Positions 1 to 8,793 of a DNA stretch of 64,000 nt are shown here, in pieces. The translations under genes and the position numbers were made by a program. Under the pieces are notes generated by a model, which worked only from the letters and a program-made list of their open reading frames with translations, ran no database searches and was not told where the DNA came from. The stretch's first letter is position 1. Each line of letters begins with the position of its first letter. The stretch is from Candidatus Alloenteromonas pullistercoris (lineage in GTDB: Bacteria > Bacillota_I > Bacilli_A > RFN20 > CAG-826). Location: assembly GCA_017694295.1 (NCBI GenBank), contig JADINA010000039.1, positions 1 to 64,000 of the forward strand. The letters run 5' to 3'.

Positions 1-1028
1 TCGGTGTACTCAAGCTCGGTGTTGTCCGAGCTCATCGAGGCGACGACGAAGGTGTCGGTGCTCTTGAGGCGGATGCGCTTATCCTCGTTTTGCCCGGAGG
101 CCAAAAGGGCCATCTTGCGGAAGATCTTCGCCCCAAAGCCGGTGAGGAGCACGACCAAATCCGTGTCCTTGTAACGGAGGATGTCGTCAAGCGAGGCGAA
201 GTTGTCGCGCGGGATGAGAAGCTCTCCGCACCCCTGCATGGCCTCAAGCGTCTCCTGGACGGAGGAATCGTAGCAGACGATGCGCTTCCTATTGGCGATG
301 GCGAGGCTTATGAGCTCGGAGACGTTGTATAGGTCGCTTGCGAAAATGGAGACGAACACGCGCCCCGGGGCGTTTTTGATGATGTCCTCGATCTTCGGGG
401 TGAGTTTGTATTGGGGGGCGGTGTAGCCAACGCGCTCGGCGTAGATGGATTCGCACATGAGAGCCAAAGTCGGGTGGTCGGCGATCTTCCCGAGGGCGTT
501 TAGGTCGCAAAGGTATGAGCCGTTGGCCGCGTTCTCGATGACGAAATCGCCGACGAAGACGACGTTGCCAAGGCTCGTCGAGATCGATATGCCTGAGCTC
601 CCGGCGATGTTATGGGCGGTTTGGAAGTAATTGATCGTCCGCCCGGCCACCTGGAAGGAGGAAGTCGGCTCGACGACGTGGAATTCGTACATCGAGGGGT
701 CCTTTTTGACGTGGCGGGTGAACATCTTGAGCATCTCGATGCTGACCTTGCTCCCGTAAATCGGGGCCGGGGCCGCTTGGTAGAGATAGGCGAGCCCGCC
801 CATCGCGTCGTCGTGGCCATGGGTTAGGAAATAGCCCTTTATCCGGCTTTTGTTGGCGACGAGGTAATCAAAACGCGGCATCACGTAATCGACGCCCGGC
901 ATCGTCTTGTCTGGCTCGCGGATGCCGCATTCGATGACGAAGAGGTCGCCGTCGACGTCGACGCAATAGCAGTCCTTCCCCTCCTCATCGAGTCCGCCCA
1001 AGGCGAATATCTTAACTTTGCTGTCCAT
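1..1028 (-). CDS. rnj: Ribonuclease J family metallo-beta-lactamase (3' end outside window)
   Basis: The visible 342 residues form the beta-lactamase part of an RNase J, which processes and degrades RNA from 5' ends and internally. The metal motif reads HGHDDAMGG, so the HxHxDH signature has lost its last histidine, as I recall for the weakly active B. subtilis J2 paralogue. A later GDF motif and a histidine in TAHNIAGSSG are present. The ATG at 1028 follows a GGAG ribosome binding site, and a TATAAT box lies at 1084-1089 upstream. The C-terminal part (beta-CASP remainder and C-terminal domain) lies beyond position 1. RNase J membership is firm; whether this is the active or the accessory paralogue is inferred from the motif alone. 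Confidence 0.88.
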   Translation of the reverse strand, partial: MDSKVKIFALGGLDEEGKDCYCVDVDGDLFVIECGIREPDKTMPGVDYVMPRFDYLVANKSRIKGYFLTHGHDDAMGGLAYLYQAAPAPIYGSKVSIEMLKMFTRHVKKDPSMYEFHVVEPTSSFQVAGRTINYFQTAHNIAGSSGISISTSLGNVVFVGDFVIENAANGSYLCDLNALGKIADHPTLALMCESIYAERVGYTAPQYKLTPKIEDIIKNAPGRVFVSIFASDLYNVSELISLAIANRKRIVCYDSSVQETLEAMQGCGELLIPRDNFASLDDILRYKDTDLVVLLTGFGAKIFRKMALLASGQNEDKRIRLKSTDTFVVASMSSDNTELEYT

Positions 1029-1119
1029 AATCAAGGCTCCGTAAAATCGCTTGTCACGCTGTTTAAACTTTGTTTACGCCCGAATTATACAAATGCCCCG
1101 GGGGTTTTGGAAGGGGCAA

Positions 1120-1659
1120 CTAGAAAGAAAGGGTCGAAATGGGCGAATAATCGGACAATCTGAGAATCGAGGCCTTCTTTGGGCTAAGCCAGGCGAAGCT
1201 CGGCTCCTGCCCCATCTTGGGGAAGGATATGGAGCCGGGGTTAAGCCAATAGGCCCCGGAGGCGGCTTTGAGCATATGGACGTGGGTATGCCCGAAAAGC
1301 AGCCACGATCCCTTGGAAAGGGAAATCGTCTTCTCGTTAATCAAATCGCCGTGGATGAGGTTGCATCGGCGCGAGTCGAGCTCGACGACCCGGCTATCCT
1401 CCAAGGGGAATTTAAGCAGCGACTCGTCGATGCGCGAATCGCAATTGCCCCGCACGCCGATGATTTTCTCGGCGTAAAGGTTAAGGATTTCGCAAACCGC
1501 CATCGGGTCGTAATCCTCAGGCACCCCGTTGCGGGGCCCGTTATAAAGGTAATCGCCCAAAAGGACGATTCGATCGGGCTTAAGGTCCTCAATGGCCTTT
1601 TGCAGACGCCTTGCCCTTTCTAGGCGGCCGTGGATATCGCTGGCGACGAGTATTTCCAT
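1120..1659 (-). CDS. YfcE/MJ0936-type metallophosphoesterase
   Basis: A 179-residue calcineurin-fold phosphoesterase. The motifs run in the expected order: DIHG near the N-terminus, LLGDY, GNCDS, a histidine in IHGD and GHTHVH, followed by NPGS, which is typical of the YfcE/MJ0936 branch. The length fits this small family, whose members hydrolyse phosphodiesters in vitro while their natural substrate is mostly unknown. The ATG has a GGAG site seven or eight bases upstream. It lies 18 bases behind the DUF1667 gene on the same strand, so it may be the last gene of the flavoprotein operon, although no functional link is evident. Confidence 0.88.
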   Translation of the reverse strand: MEILVASDIHGRLERARRLQKAIEDLKPDRIVLLGDYLYNGPRNGVPEDYDPMAVCEILNLYAEKIIGVRGNCDSRIDESLLKFPLEDSRVVELDSRRCNLIHGDLINEKTISLSKGSWLLFGHTHVHMLKAASGAYWLNPGSISFPKMGQEPSFAWLSPKKASILRLSDYSPISTLSF

Positions 1660-1677
1660 TGTTTTCTCCTGTATTGG

Positions 1678-2025
1678 CTAAATAAGTATATCGCAAGACG
1701 CGAGAAGGGGGATGCCGGTGTCGGCGAGGTCGGGGATGAGCACGTCCCCCTCGTGGATTGGGGCCTTTAGATGCAATAGGCGAATTTCCCCCAAGGCCTT
1801 TTCAATGCTCCCTTTCGGCAAGGGGGCGGTGGATTGGACGGGGATAACGTTGACGCAGCGCGAGTCGATGACCGCGGTCGAGGATAGGGCGCGGCGCGGG
1901 TCGGTGGCCTCTTGGATGGCATAGGCCTTCCCGCGGGGGCAGGAATGGCCCTCGACGTTAAGCGAATCGTCGATTCGCAAATGGCAGCCCCGGGGGCAGA
2001 TGATGCAGGTGAATTCGCGGGTCAT
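1678..2025 (-). CDS. DUF1667 cysteine-rich protein of a glycerol-3-phosphate dehydrogenase-like set
   Basis: This 115-residue protein opens with a Cys-rich stretch (CIICPRGC, then a further Cys in HSCPRGKAY) followed by a C-terminal domain containing IHEGDVLIPDL, matching DUF1667. The cysteines suggest an iron-sulfur or zinc site. In Bacillota, DUF1667 proteins are commonly encoded directly after two flavoproteins resembling GlpA and its partner, and that order is found here. Its start overlaps the preceding gene by ATGA, so the two are translationally coupled. An electron-transfer or accessory role in the flavoprotein complex is inferred from context. Confidence 0.85.
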   Translation of the reverse strand: MTREFTCIICPRGCHLRIDDSLNVEGHSCPRGKAYAIQEATDPRRALSSTAVIDSRCVNVIPVQSTAPLPKGSIEKALGEIRLLHLKAPIHEGDVLIPDLADTGIPLLASCDILI

Positions 2026-3281
2026 AGAATATCCTCTATTAGTATTTCGATAGATTTATGGTTGTTTGTTAGTATATTTCTAGCAATGTTTAAAATTTGA
2101 AGTTCGCTAGGAAAAATCGAATCTTTTTTGATGGTTTTAATAAGACAATCCCCATCTTTTATGACGATTTGGCATTTCGAATGCGGGCGCTTGGCCCTGA
2201 ACTTGATGGCGACCTTCTCATCGCCGTTTGGCCAAATATAGGACGGGATGGCGTAGCCAAGCGAACCCCCGGCGCGGACTTCGGTCGGCTCCCCCTCGTC
2301 AGAAAGCAGCCCAAGGGCGTGCTCGGCCGCCCTTTGCCCTGCTTCGAATCCCTCGAAATAGGCCTCATCGGCTAGGTCATGGACCTCGAGGGCGTTGCCG
2401 GCGCTATAAAGCCCCTTCACCGAGCTGCAAAGCCGATCGTCGACTTTGGCCCCGCGGCTAGGGCCGATCTTCGCCCCGCTGTTTTTCAGCAATCCGACGT
2501 TAGGCAATAAGCCGACGGAAAGAAGAAGCAAATCGCATTGTATCGTCTTTTCGCTGCCTGGTATCGGGCGCTTTTCCCCGTCGACCCGCGAGAGGACGAT
2601 CGATTCGAGCGAATCCGCCCCATTGACCTTGGTCACGGTGTGGCTTAGGTAAAGCGGAATCTGGAAATCGTCGAGGCATTGGGCCTTATTCCGGGCCAAC
2701 CCATTGCTATACGGCTCGATTTCGGCGACCCCAAGGACCTTTATCCCCTCCAAAGTAAGCCGCCTGGCCATGATGAGGCCGATATCCCCGGAGCCGAGGA
2801 TGAAGGCCCTACTGCCAAGCTTATAGCCGCCTTGGTTGATGTAAAGCTGGGCGAGCCCGGCGGGACAAACCCCGCTTGGGCGGGTCCCGGGAAGGCCGAT
2901 GGCCCCAGGACTTCTTTCCAAGCAGCCGGTCGCATAAACCACCGATTTGGCCTTAATGGCCTTAATCCCCTCGCGTGAGCTGGCGAGGGCGAGGAATCCG
3001 CCTTCGCTAGGCGAAAGCGAATAGACGAAAGTCGATAGATAGGCTGTTGCCGAGGTTTGGGATAGCTGCCTCTGCAAAGCCATGGCAAATCCCGGCCCGG
3101 TCAATTCGCTTCCAAACGCCTTGACCCCGAAGCCGGAATGGATGCACTGGTTGAGGATGCCGCCGATTCTTTCGAGACGGTCAAGCAAAATGACCTTCGC
3201 GCCCTTTTTTGAGGCGCTTACGGCCGCCCCGACCCCGGCAGCCCCGCCGCCGATGACAAGAACGTCGCAAACAAGGTTCAT
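2022..3281 (-). CDS. FAD/NAD(P)-binding oxidoreductase, second subunit of the GlpA-like set
   Basis: A 419-residue pyridine-nucleotide-disulfide-oxidoreductase-fold protein. It begins with a dinucleotide-binding motif (VIGGGAAGVGAA), carries a second nucleotide site (FILGSGDIGLIMARR) in the middle, and has the FAD-closing motif KGLYSAGNALE. I start it at the ATG at 3281 because the Rossmann motif follows directly and this ATG overlaps the preceding stop as ATGA; a longer reading frame upstream has no family support. Relatives occur beside GlpA-like dehydrogenases and pass electrons from the partner flavoprotein. The substrate is not proven by the sequence. Confidence 0.88.
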   Translation of the reverse strand: MNLVCDVLVIGGGAAGVGAAVSASKKGAKVILLDRLERIGGILNQCIHSGFGVKAFGSELTGPGFAMALQRQLSQTSATAYLSTFVYSLSPSEGGFLALASSREGIKAIKAKSVVYATGCLERSPGAIGLPGTRPSGVCPAGLAQLYINQGGYKLGSRAFILGSGDIGLIMARRLTLEGIKVLGVAEIEPYSNGLARNKAQCLDDFQIPLYLSHTVTKVNGADSLESIVLSRVDGEKRPIPGSEKTIQCDLLLLSVGLLPNVGLLKNSGAKIGPSRGAKVDDRLCSSVKGLYSAGNALEVHDLADEAYFEGFEAGQRAAEHALGLLSDEGEPTEVRAGGSLGYAIPSYIWPNGDEKVAIKFRAKRPHSKCQIVIKDGDCLIKTIKKDSIFPSELQILNIARNILTNNHKSIEILIEDIL

Positions 3282-4690
3282 CTTCTCTCCCCCTTGACGA
3301 TGAAGGAATCCCCGTCGCCATAGCGGACTTCCGTTACGCCGATTCCGTTGGCCTTTGCGATTTCCTGGAGCACCCGCATCTGGCAAAAGCCGCCTTGGCA
3401 TTTGCCAAACCCGGCCCTCGTCCTTTTCTTTAACCCCTTGACCGTGAGGCAGGGAAGGCTTCGATGCAAGGCGTCTTTTATCTCGCCGAGGCTTATTTTC
3501 TCGCAGCAGCAAACGATTTCCCCGTAATCGGGGTTTTCCCTTACCTTTTCTTCCCTTTCCCGCAAAGAAAGCGAGGAAAGGCGCAGGTAAGGCTTGACCT
3601 TCCCTTGCCAGCCCTCTTTCCTTTCCGCCTTCAAATAGGCGACTATCTCCTCGGATGCTTGGATGGCCAATGAAGGCGAGCTGGCAAGCCCTGGCGAATC
3701 GATGCCGTAAAACTCGTAATAGCCGGGCAAGGCCATCGAAAGGGAGAAATCCCCGCCTTTTGACTTGCTCCTTATCCCGGAGAAAACCCGGATCCTCTCG
3801 TTCATCGGGAGGGTTTTGACTAGCGTGGAGGCTTGGGTAGCAACGGAAGAGAGGGCTTCCGAATCGGTCGAAACATCGGGCTCATCGAGAGGCTCGGCGC
3901 TTGGGCCGACTAGGTAATTGCCGCTGGTGGTCGGGGTCACGAGGACCCCTTTGCCTTTTTGCGAAGGCAAGGGGAAAAGGACATGGTTGACGAAGCTCCC
4001 GAAATGGTCGAGGACATGGTATTGCCCCCTTGTTGGGAGCAGGTCGTCGCGCTTTAAACCAAGCAATCGGGAAATGCGGGCGCTATTGAGCCCGGAGGCG
4101 TTTACGAGGCAACGGCATTCGTATCTTTCGTTTCCGTCTTCCACCAAATAGCCAAAAGGCGTTTTCCCGATGTGTTTCGCCTCGATCCCGAATTTTATCC
4201 TCGCCCCGTTGTCGCAGGCGTTTTCCATCGCGTGGGCGACGAAAAGGAAGGGGTCGACGATGCCGGCTGACGGGCAAAACAAAGCCGCGAGGGCGTCATC
4301 TGATATGTTGGGCTCAATCTCGGCTAGCTCCTTTTTCAAGACGATGCTGGCCTCGACGCCGTTTTCCTTCGCCCTAAGGGCGAGGCTTCTAAGCGTTTCT
4401 ACGCCCTCTTCGTCGCAGGCGACGGTAAGTGAGCCGATTTGCCTAAAAGGGACGTCAAGATCGCGGCATAAGGCCGGGAAAAGGCGATTTCCGCGCACGT
4501 TATGGAAGGCTTTGTTGCTGCCCGGGAGGGGGTCATACCCGCTATGGACGATGCCGGAATTGGCCATCGAAGCCCCGTCTCCGACGTCATAGGCCTTTTC
4601 AAGGACAAGCAAAGAAAGGCCGTATTTCGACAGTTCGCGGGCCAAGCAGGCGCCAACCGCGCCCGCCCCGATTATGATGACGTCCCACAT
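3278..4690 (-). CDS. GlpA-like FAD-dependent dehydrogenase with C-terminal [2Fe-2S] BFD domain
   Basis: This 470-residue flavoprotein has an N-terminal DAO-type FAD site (IIGAGAVGACLARELS) and, near residues 395-460, a BFD-like domain with CCCEK and later GKCQGGFC cysteines expected to hold a [2Fe-2S] cluster. The architecture matches anaerobic glycerol-3-phosphate dehydrogenase-like enzymes, also seen in L-2-hydroxyglutarate oxidase relatives. It is the first gene of a set coupled by ATGA overlaps: dehydrogenase, FAD/NAD oxidoreductase, DUF1667. No glycerol kinase or facilitator gene is nearby, so oxidation of glycerol-3-phosphate is inferred. A perfect TATAAT lies only eight bases before the ATG, suggesting a leaderless transcript. 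Confidence 0.85.
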   Translation of the reverse strand: MWDVIIIGAGAVGACLARELSKYGLSLLVLEKAYDVGDGASMANSGIVHSGYDPLPGSNKAFHNVRGNRLFPALCRDLDVPFRQIGSLTVACDEEGVETLRSLALRAKENGVEASIVLKKELAEIEPNISDDALAALFCPSAGIVDPFLFVAHAMENACDNGARIKFGIEAKHIGKTPFGYLVEDGNERYECRCLVNASGLNSARISRLLGLKRDDLLPTRGQYHVLDHFGSFVNHVLFPLPSQKGKGVLVTPTTSGNYLVGPSAEPLDEPDVSTDSEALSSVATQASTLVKTLPMNERIRVFSGIRSKSKGGDFSLSMALPGYYEFYGIDSPGLASSPSLAIQASEEIVAYLKAERKEGWQGKVKPYLRLSSLSLREREEKVRENPDYGEIVCCCEKISLGEIKDALHRSLPCLTVKGLKKRTRAGFGKCQGGFCQMRVLQEIAKANGIGVTEVRYGDGDSFIVKGERR

Positions 4691-4698
4691 ACAAGGCC

Positions 4699-4704
4699 AT
4701 TATA
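4699..4704 (-). promoter_or_regulatory. -10 box of the GlpA-like operon, eight bases before the start codon
   Basis: A perfect TATAAT on the minus strand ends eight bases before the ATG at 4690. Transcription would start at, or within two bases of, the start codon. No ribosome binding site fits in that space. The -35 region is weak (TTGGAT at a 19-base spacing). Confidence 0.6.
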
Positions 4705-4730
4705 CACGGCCAAGAGGGCTTTTATCCAAA

Positions 4731-5915
4731 CTAGAGGGAGAGGATGCTTCCAGCGAATATGGGCATTCCCCGATAGCTTGAAACGAAATAGAAGGGGCGG
4801 TTGACGTCGAATTCAATCGGCTCGGGTCCGATTACGTCCCCCGCTTCCGGGAAGGCGGCGGTCACCGTCACCGATTTCCCGCTGACCCCCTTGGGGGCAA
4901 ACTCGAACTCGGTTTTCTGAAGGCAAATGACGCCTGTAAGCGGCAAACTCGTGACAAAACGCCCAAATAGCGGCGTTCGGATCCCAAATTGGGCTAAATA
5001 GGGCGTGTAATCGACTTGGCTGGTCAGCTTGAAATAGGGGACGTAGCCCTCTAAAAGGGTTGCTTTGGCGTTATCTTCGAATTCGTTGGCGGCCTCGGAA
5101 AGGCTTATCTCCTCTAGGCTCACCCCCTCATCGGGCAAGACGATGGTCATATCGGTCGCCGATATGGCAAAGCGCATCGCCTGAAAGCCCTCGCCGTCAT
5201 AATAACGATAAAGCCCGTCGATGGGTTGGCAATCGACCTCGTCAATCGATTCTCCATAATAGGAGGCGAACTCCCTCTTCACTATTCCCTCCTCCGGGCG
5301 CGAATCGATGAGGCTTACACCCGAATAGCAGGCGGCGGCCGCGTCGTAATCGCTTGGGATCTCGAACTCGGGCATTGGCATTTCCCTTCCGGAAAGCTCA
5401 TCGAGCACCGCCTGGGCATCGTCTTTATACGTCTTAAAGGAAGAGGAGATGTTCGAAATGCCAAGCTCGGCGAGATGACTCGCCTCCTCTTCGTTTACGG
5501 AAACGTTTCCCCCGATGGCCTGGAGGAAAGCAAAGCAGCGAAGCGAGCTGTTGTGGCCTTGTTCCCCGGGGCCGGTGGGTTCGCGCTTGAAATCGAAGTT
5601 AAGCGAGCGGACAAGCGAAAGATAGCCTTCCTCGTCTATCCCAAGCTCGCTTAACGTCCTTTCCGACCCATTGCTTGCCAAGGCCGTCCCGGCCAAGGAA
5701 AGGGCGAGGCCAAGCGGCGAATAAACGTAATTGCCGTCGTAGTTCGCCCCCATTTGGGCGTAATGAAGCGAAGTGGAGGCCAAAAGGCGGTTTTGGTCTA
5801 CCTCCGGAAGCTCCTGCAGCGGCTCAATATCGGTTAAAAAGCCCTTTGGCGAAGAGGGCGCGCAGCCGCAGATGAGCAATGCAAGCGGCAACAAGGCGAA
5901 TCTTTTAGTTTTCAT
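4731..5915 (-). CDS. Serpin-family lipoprotein (serine protease inhibitor)
   Basis: A 394-residue protein with a lipoprotein signal ending in the lipobox LICGC, so it should be anchored outside the membrane. The mature part looks like a serpin: NYVYSPLGLALSLAGTALAS matches the NFVFSPLS region, a hinge and reactive-loop region lies near residues 335-365 (GVSGKSVTVTAAFPEAG), and the C-terminal FDVNRPFYFVSSYRGMPIFAG matches the conserved serpin end. The reactive-site residue cannot be assigned confidently. Serpins trap serine or cysteine proteases irreversibly. In a host-associated bacterium a surface serpin could block host or competitor proteases. The ATG follows a good AAAGGAG site, and the gene appears monocistronic. 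Confidence 0.8.
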   Translation of the reverse strand: MKTKRFALLPLALLICGCAPSSPKGFLTDIEPLQELPEVDQNRLLASTSLHYAQMGANYDGNYVYSPLGLALSLAGTALASNGSERTLSELGIDEEGYLSLVRSLNFDFKREPTGPGEQGHNSSLRCFAFLQAIGGNVSVNEEEASHLAELGISNISSSFKTYKDDAQAVLDELSGREMPMPEFEIPSDYDAAAACYSGVSLIDSRPEEGIVKREFASYYGESIDEVDCQPIDGLYRYYDGEGFQAMRFAISATDMTIVLPDEGVSLEEISLSEAANEFEDNAKATLLEGYVPYFKLTSQVDYTPYLAQFGIRTPLFGRFVTSLPLTGVICLQKTEFEFAPKGVSGKSVTVTAAFPEAGDVIGPEPIEFDVNRPFYFVSSYRGMPIFAGSILSL

Positions 5916-5994
5916 GCGATCTCCTTTCGACTATTAGACGCGGCTAAGCCCCGGATTGTTGCAAAAAGGAGCCGGACAATCTATCTTTAGGCCG

Positions 5995-7029
5995 ATGGAT
6001 TGCAAACTCGACCGCTCCGCGATTGATTGGCTTAAGCGGATAATAAAGGCCGATGGAAGGGCCGAGGACCGCGACGCGGCCCTAAGCCGCCTCTACCGCG
6101 AATCGGAGAAGGGCTATTCGAGCCTGGAGAAGGCAATCGCCAAACTAGACGGGCAAAGCCAACGCTCCCTCAGGGGCGCAAGCTTCGTCCCACTTGACCC
6201 CGAACCCCTCTTCCACAACCCCTATTACGCCTTTCTCAAAAGCAACGAAAAGGCCCTGCGCGCGACTCGCGGCTTCGGTTTTTCCCACTACGAGGCCTAC
6301 CAGGCCTTCCTCCTCGATGAGATAAGCCTAGGCGAGGACTTCGAATCCTTCTCCCCGTCCGGCTATTATCGGGTTCGCGTCGATTACCCCATCTACCGGC
6401 TAGGCGGGAGCAACTGGATGGAGGTCATCCCCCATGAGATCAACACCATGGAAAAGGCCATCGGGAAGGCCCATGGCGATGTCTTGGTGATCGGGCTTGG
6501 GATCGGCTATTGCCTTTTCATGATGGCGATCAAGGAGGAGGTAAGGTCAGTGACCGTCATCGAAAAGGACGCAAAGCTCGTCGAATCTTTTTCCCAAACC
6601 CTCCTCCCCCTTTTCCCAAATAGGGGAAAGATAAGGATTCTGTCCGAGGACGCCTTCTCCTATCTGCCGAATATCCCCGACGGGTCATTTGACTATTGCT
6701 TCGCCGACATCTGGCGCGACGAGGTCGACGGGCTGCCAATGTACGGGAGGCTGCTAAGCTATATGAACAAGGCGAAGGAAAACGATTACTGGATTGAGAA
6801 GAGCCTGCTCCATTATCTGCGCCGCTACGCCATCGCCTTGCTCGAGGAGCAGGCCCTATTGGGCTATGATGACGCCGATTATAGGGATGAAAAAGGCCAA
6901 GGCGGGGTTTTTAGACGCCTCCATTTGGCTTTAAAAGGCGAAAAGATACAAACCACAGGCGACATCAAAGCCCTCCTCTCCGATTCTTCCTTGCGGGAAG
7001 TGGCGAGGAAGATGTTTTCCCCTCAATAG
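5995..7029 (+). CDS. SAM-dependent methyltransferase / spermidine-synthase-fold protein of unknown substrate
   Basis: About 344 residues. The core holds a class I SAM-binding site: VLVIGLGIGYC (motif I), VTVIEKD (the acidic residue after strand beta 2) and FDYCFADIWRDE (motif IV region). The spacing resembles spermidine synthase-like proteins. The N-terminal 140 residues are helical and charged without a recognised domain. I start at the ATG at 5995; a TTG at 5956 would add 13 residues and is not better supported by a ribosome binding site. The gene stands alone, divergent from the serpin gene. The reaction is not predictable, and polyamine synthesis should not be assumed. Confidence 0.65.
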   Translation: MDCKLDRSAIDWLKRIIKADGRAEDRDAALSRLYRESEKGYSSLEKAIAKLDGQSQRSLRGASFVPLDPEPLFHNPYYAFLKSNEKALRATRGFGFSHYEAYQAFLLDEISLGEDFESFSPSGYYRVRVDYPIYRLGGSNWMEVIPHEINTMEKAIGKAHGDVLVIGLGIGYCLFMMAIKEEVRSVTVIEKDAKLVESFSQTLLPLFPNRGKIRILSEDAFSYLPNIPDGSFDYCFADIWRDEVDGLPMYGRLLSYMNKAKENDYWIEKSLLHYLRRYAIALLEEQALLGYDDADYRDEKGQGGVFRRLHLALKGEKIQTTGDIKALLSDSSLREVARKMFSPQ

Positions 7030-7233
7030 AGAAAAGGCAAAAGAGGCCAAGAAACGGAATTTGCCTAAAAACAACAAACGTTTGCTTTTTTCTATTCTCC
7101 TTTGATAATGGAAATAGCCTTCCAGGGGAAGCGTTCCTTGACATTGGGCAAAGCCTAAACGCCGATAGGGCCGCTTTCCTTCCCCCGCTTATTTCAAGCG
7201 GAGCAAAAGGCAAAAAAGAAAGGAGGCACTTCC

Positions 7234-8028
7234 ATGAGAAAAGGCCTAAAGAACACCCTCATTCTCCTGCTCGCCCCGCTAATGGCGTCCTGCGCCATCT
7301 CCGGGCAAGGCTCCTCCTCCCCAGCCGGTTCGGAGAGCGAATCCTCCCTGACCGACGCCTCCTCGACGCCGCCCTCCCCCTCCAAGGAGGAGGCGATTGA
7401 GGAGCTGAAGGACTCCGCCGACCGCTTCATAGAGGGATATGGCTTCCTTTTGCTTGCCAGCGGCGAGGAGGCGACCGCCTACTCGACTTCCGGCGAGGAG
7501 CCGACGTGGCTATTCGACACACCGATGGGCGATTGGAGCGAGGACAAGTACAACATACTGACCCTCCACACGAGCCTGGAGGAGGTCATCGCCACCTTCG
7601 GCTTCCCCCGCTTCAACGGCCTCTCCGGGGTCGCCTCGGTCGATTACCTCGAGGACGGGGGCGATGTGTTCCGCCTCACCTTCAACTCCGACCTATTGCT
7701 CATCGAGAAGCAGCGGATCGACTATGCTGACGGCGAATGGCTTTGGGACCCCGATTCTCCGGCCACGATGAGCAGGGAGCAAAAACTGGAAATCCCCCTT
7801 TGGACGGAGATGACCGAGGTCGTCGAGGAATACGGGAAGCCGCTTTATCGCGAAATCGCCAACATCGACTACGCCGTCTATTCAAGCCCCGAGGAACCCA
7901 TCGGGAAGATATTGCTCCACCTCACCTTCACCCAAGGGCACATCTTCGCCTATGGGGGCTTCAACGAGGAGACCGACGACCCCGAGAGAGTGGAGATCCC
8001 GGATGTCCCGGATTGGCCGCTTGAATGA
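7234..8028 (+). CDS. Lipoprotein with two similar BamE/SmpA-like segments
   Basis: A 264-residue lipoprotein with lipobox LMASC, a Ser/Pro/Glu-rich linker to about residue 45, and a globular part. That part contains two related segments, TSLEEVIATFGFPRFN and TEMTEVVEEYGKPLYR, each followed by a beta strand pair. This layout resembles the EV..xxG.P pattern of SmpA/BamE-type small domains, but I claim only a similarity of pattern. An AGGAGG site precedes the ATG by seven bases. TTGACA at 7138-7143 could be a -35 box, but the -10 is poor. The gene ends in a strong shared terminator. Function is unknown; it acts at the outer face of the membrane. Confidence 0.7.
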   Translation: MRKGLKNTLILLLAPLMASCAISGQGSSSPAGSESESSLTDASSTPPSPSKEEAIEELKDSADRFIEGYGFLLLASGEEATAYSTSGEEPTWLFDTPMGDWSEDKYNILTLHTSLEEVIATFGFPRFNGLSGVASVDYLEDGGDVFRLTFNSDLLLIEKQRIDYADGEWLWDPDSPATMSREQKLEIPLWTEMTEVVEEYGKPLYREIANIDYAVYSSPEEPIGKILLHLTFTQGHIFAYGGFNEETDDPERVEIPDVPDWPLE

Positions 8029-8037
8029 GGGGACAGC

Positions 8038-8066
8038 AAAAACCGCCGAGCGATCGGCGGTTTCCC
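8038..8066. terminator. Bidirectional terminator between lipoprotein and kinase-like gene
   Basis: A ten-base-pair stem (AAACCGCCGA with TCGGCGGTTT) closes a GCGA loop. A-rich and T-rich flanks suit use from both strands, and the two genes converge here. Confidence 0.85.
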
Positions 8067-8072
8067 TTTTGG

Positions 8073-8711
8073 CTACTTGGATTTGGCCTTGGCCGTTTCC
8101 TTTTCTTCCTTTTGCCTTTCAAAGAGGTGGGCGATGAAGTCAACGACCCATTTGATGTCGGAGAAGGAGGTGTTGACGAGCAAATCGTAATTGGTCCAAT
8201 CGCCCCAATCCTTCCCGGTGACGAAGCGGTAATACTTCTTCCGCTGCTTGTCGATGCGCTTTATGGATTTGAGCAATTCCTTATCGCTTTTCCCGCTTTT
8301 CTCGCGCCCTTTGGTCCTGGCAAGGCGCGATTCCAAGGTCGCGAAGACGAAGATGCGGTATGGATGGAGGTCGCGAAGCAAATAATCGGCCGCCCGCCCG
8401 ATGATGATGCAATCGGATTTGAGCGCCAATTCGCGCATTATCTTGGCTTGCTCGCTTAAGACGTCGAGGGCCATCGACACCCCGGCATCCGGGGTCGGGT
8501 TGAGGGTCGAGCCGTAGCGGATCGGGAACAAAGGCACCGGGTCTTTCTCGCTCACCTCCTCCAAATACTCCTTTGAGTAATTGGTGTTGCGGATGAGCTC
8601 GTTGATTATCTCGTCGTCGTAATAGGCATAGCCGAGCCGCTCGGCGAGCCGCCTCCCGACTTCCCTTCCCCCAGAGCCGAATTCCCGTCCGATCGTGATG
8701 ATATGTGGCAT
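8073..8711 (-). CDS. Cytidylate kinase-like family protein
   Basis: A 212-residue P-loop kinase-like protein. It begins with ITIGREFGSGGREVGRRLAE, which is the cytidylate_kin_2 (PF13189) version of the phosphate-binding loop, followed by LGYAYYDDEII and later IIIGRAADYLL. The C-terminal tail is Lys/Glu rich. Members resemble cytidylate kinase, but their substrate is generally untested. A GGAGG site precedes the ATG. It is separated from pnp by a terminator, so it is probably expressed alone. Confidence 0.85.
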   Translation of the reverse strand: MPHIITIGREFGSGGREVGRRLAERLGYAYYDDEIINELIRNTNYSKEYLEEVSEKDPVPLFPIRYGSTLNPTPDAGVSMALDVLSEQAKIMRELALKSDCIIIGRAADYLLRDLHPYRIFVFATLESRLARTKGREKSGKSDKELLKSIKRIDKQRKKYYRFVTGKDWGDWTNYDLLVNTSFSDIKWVVDFIAHLFERQKEEKETAKAKSK

Positions 8712-8759
8712 AAGCGACCTCCTTTATTAATTTTGCCCTTAAATCGGCAAAAGGCAAGC

Positions 8760-8782
8760 GAAAAGGGCGGGGTTTCCCGCCC
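8760..8782 (-). terminator. Terminator of pnp
   Basis: A GGGCGGG stem pairs with CCCGCCC across a four-base loop. On the minus strand it is followed by TTTT, directly downstream of the pnp stop codon. Confidence 0.85.
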
Positions 8783-8793
8783 TATTTGTTGTT

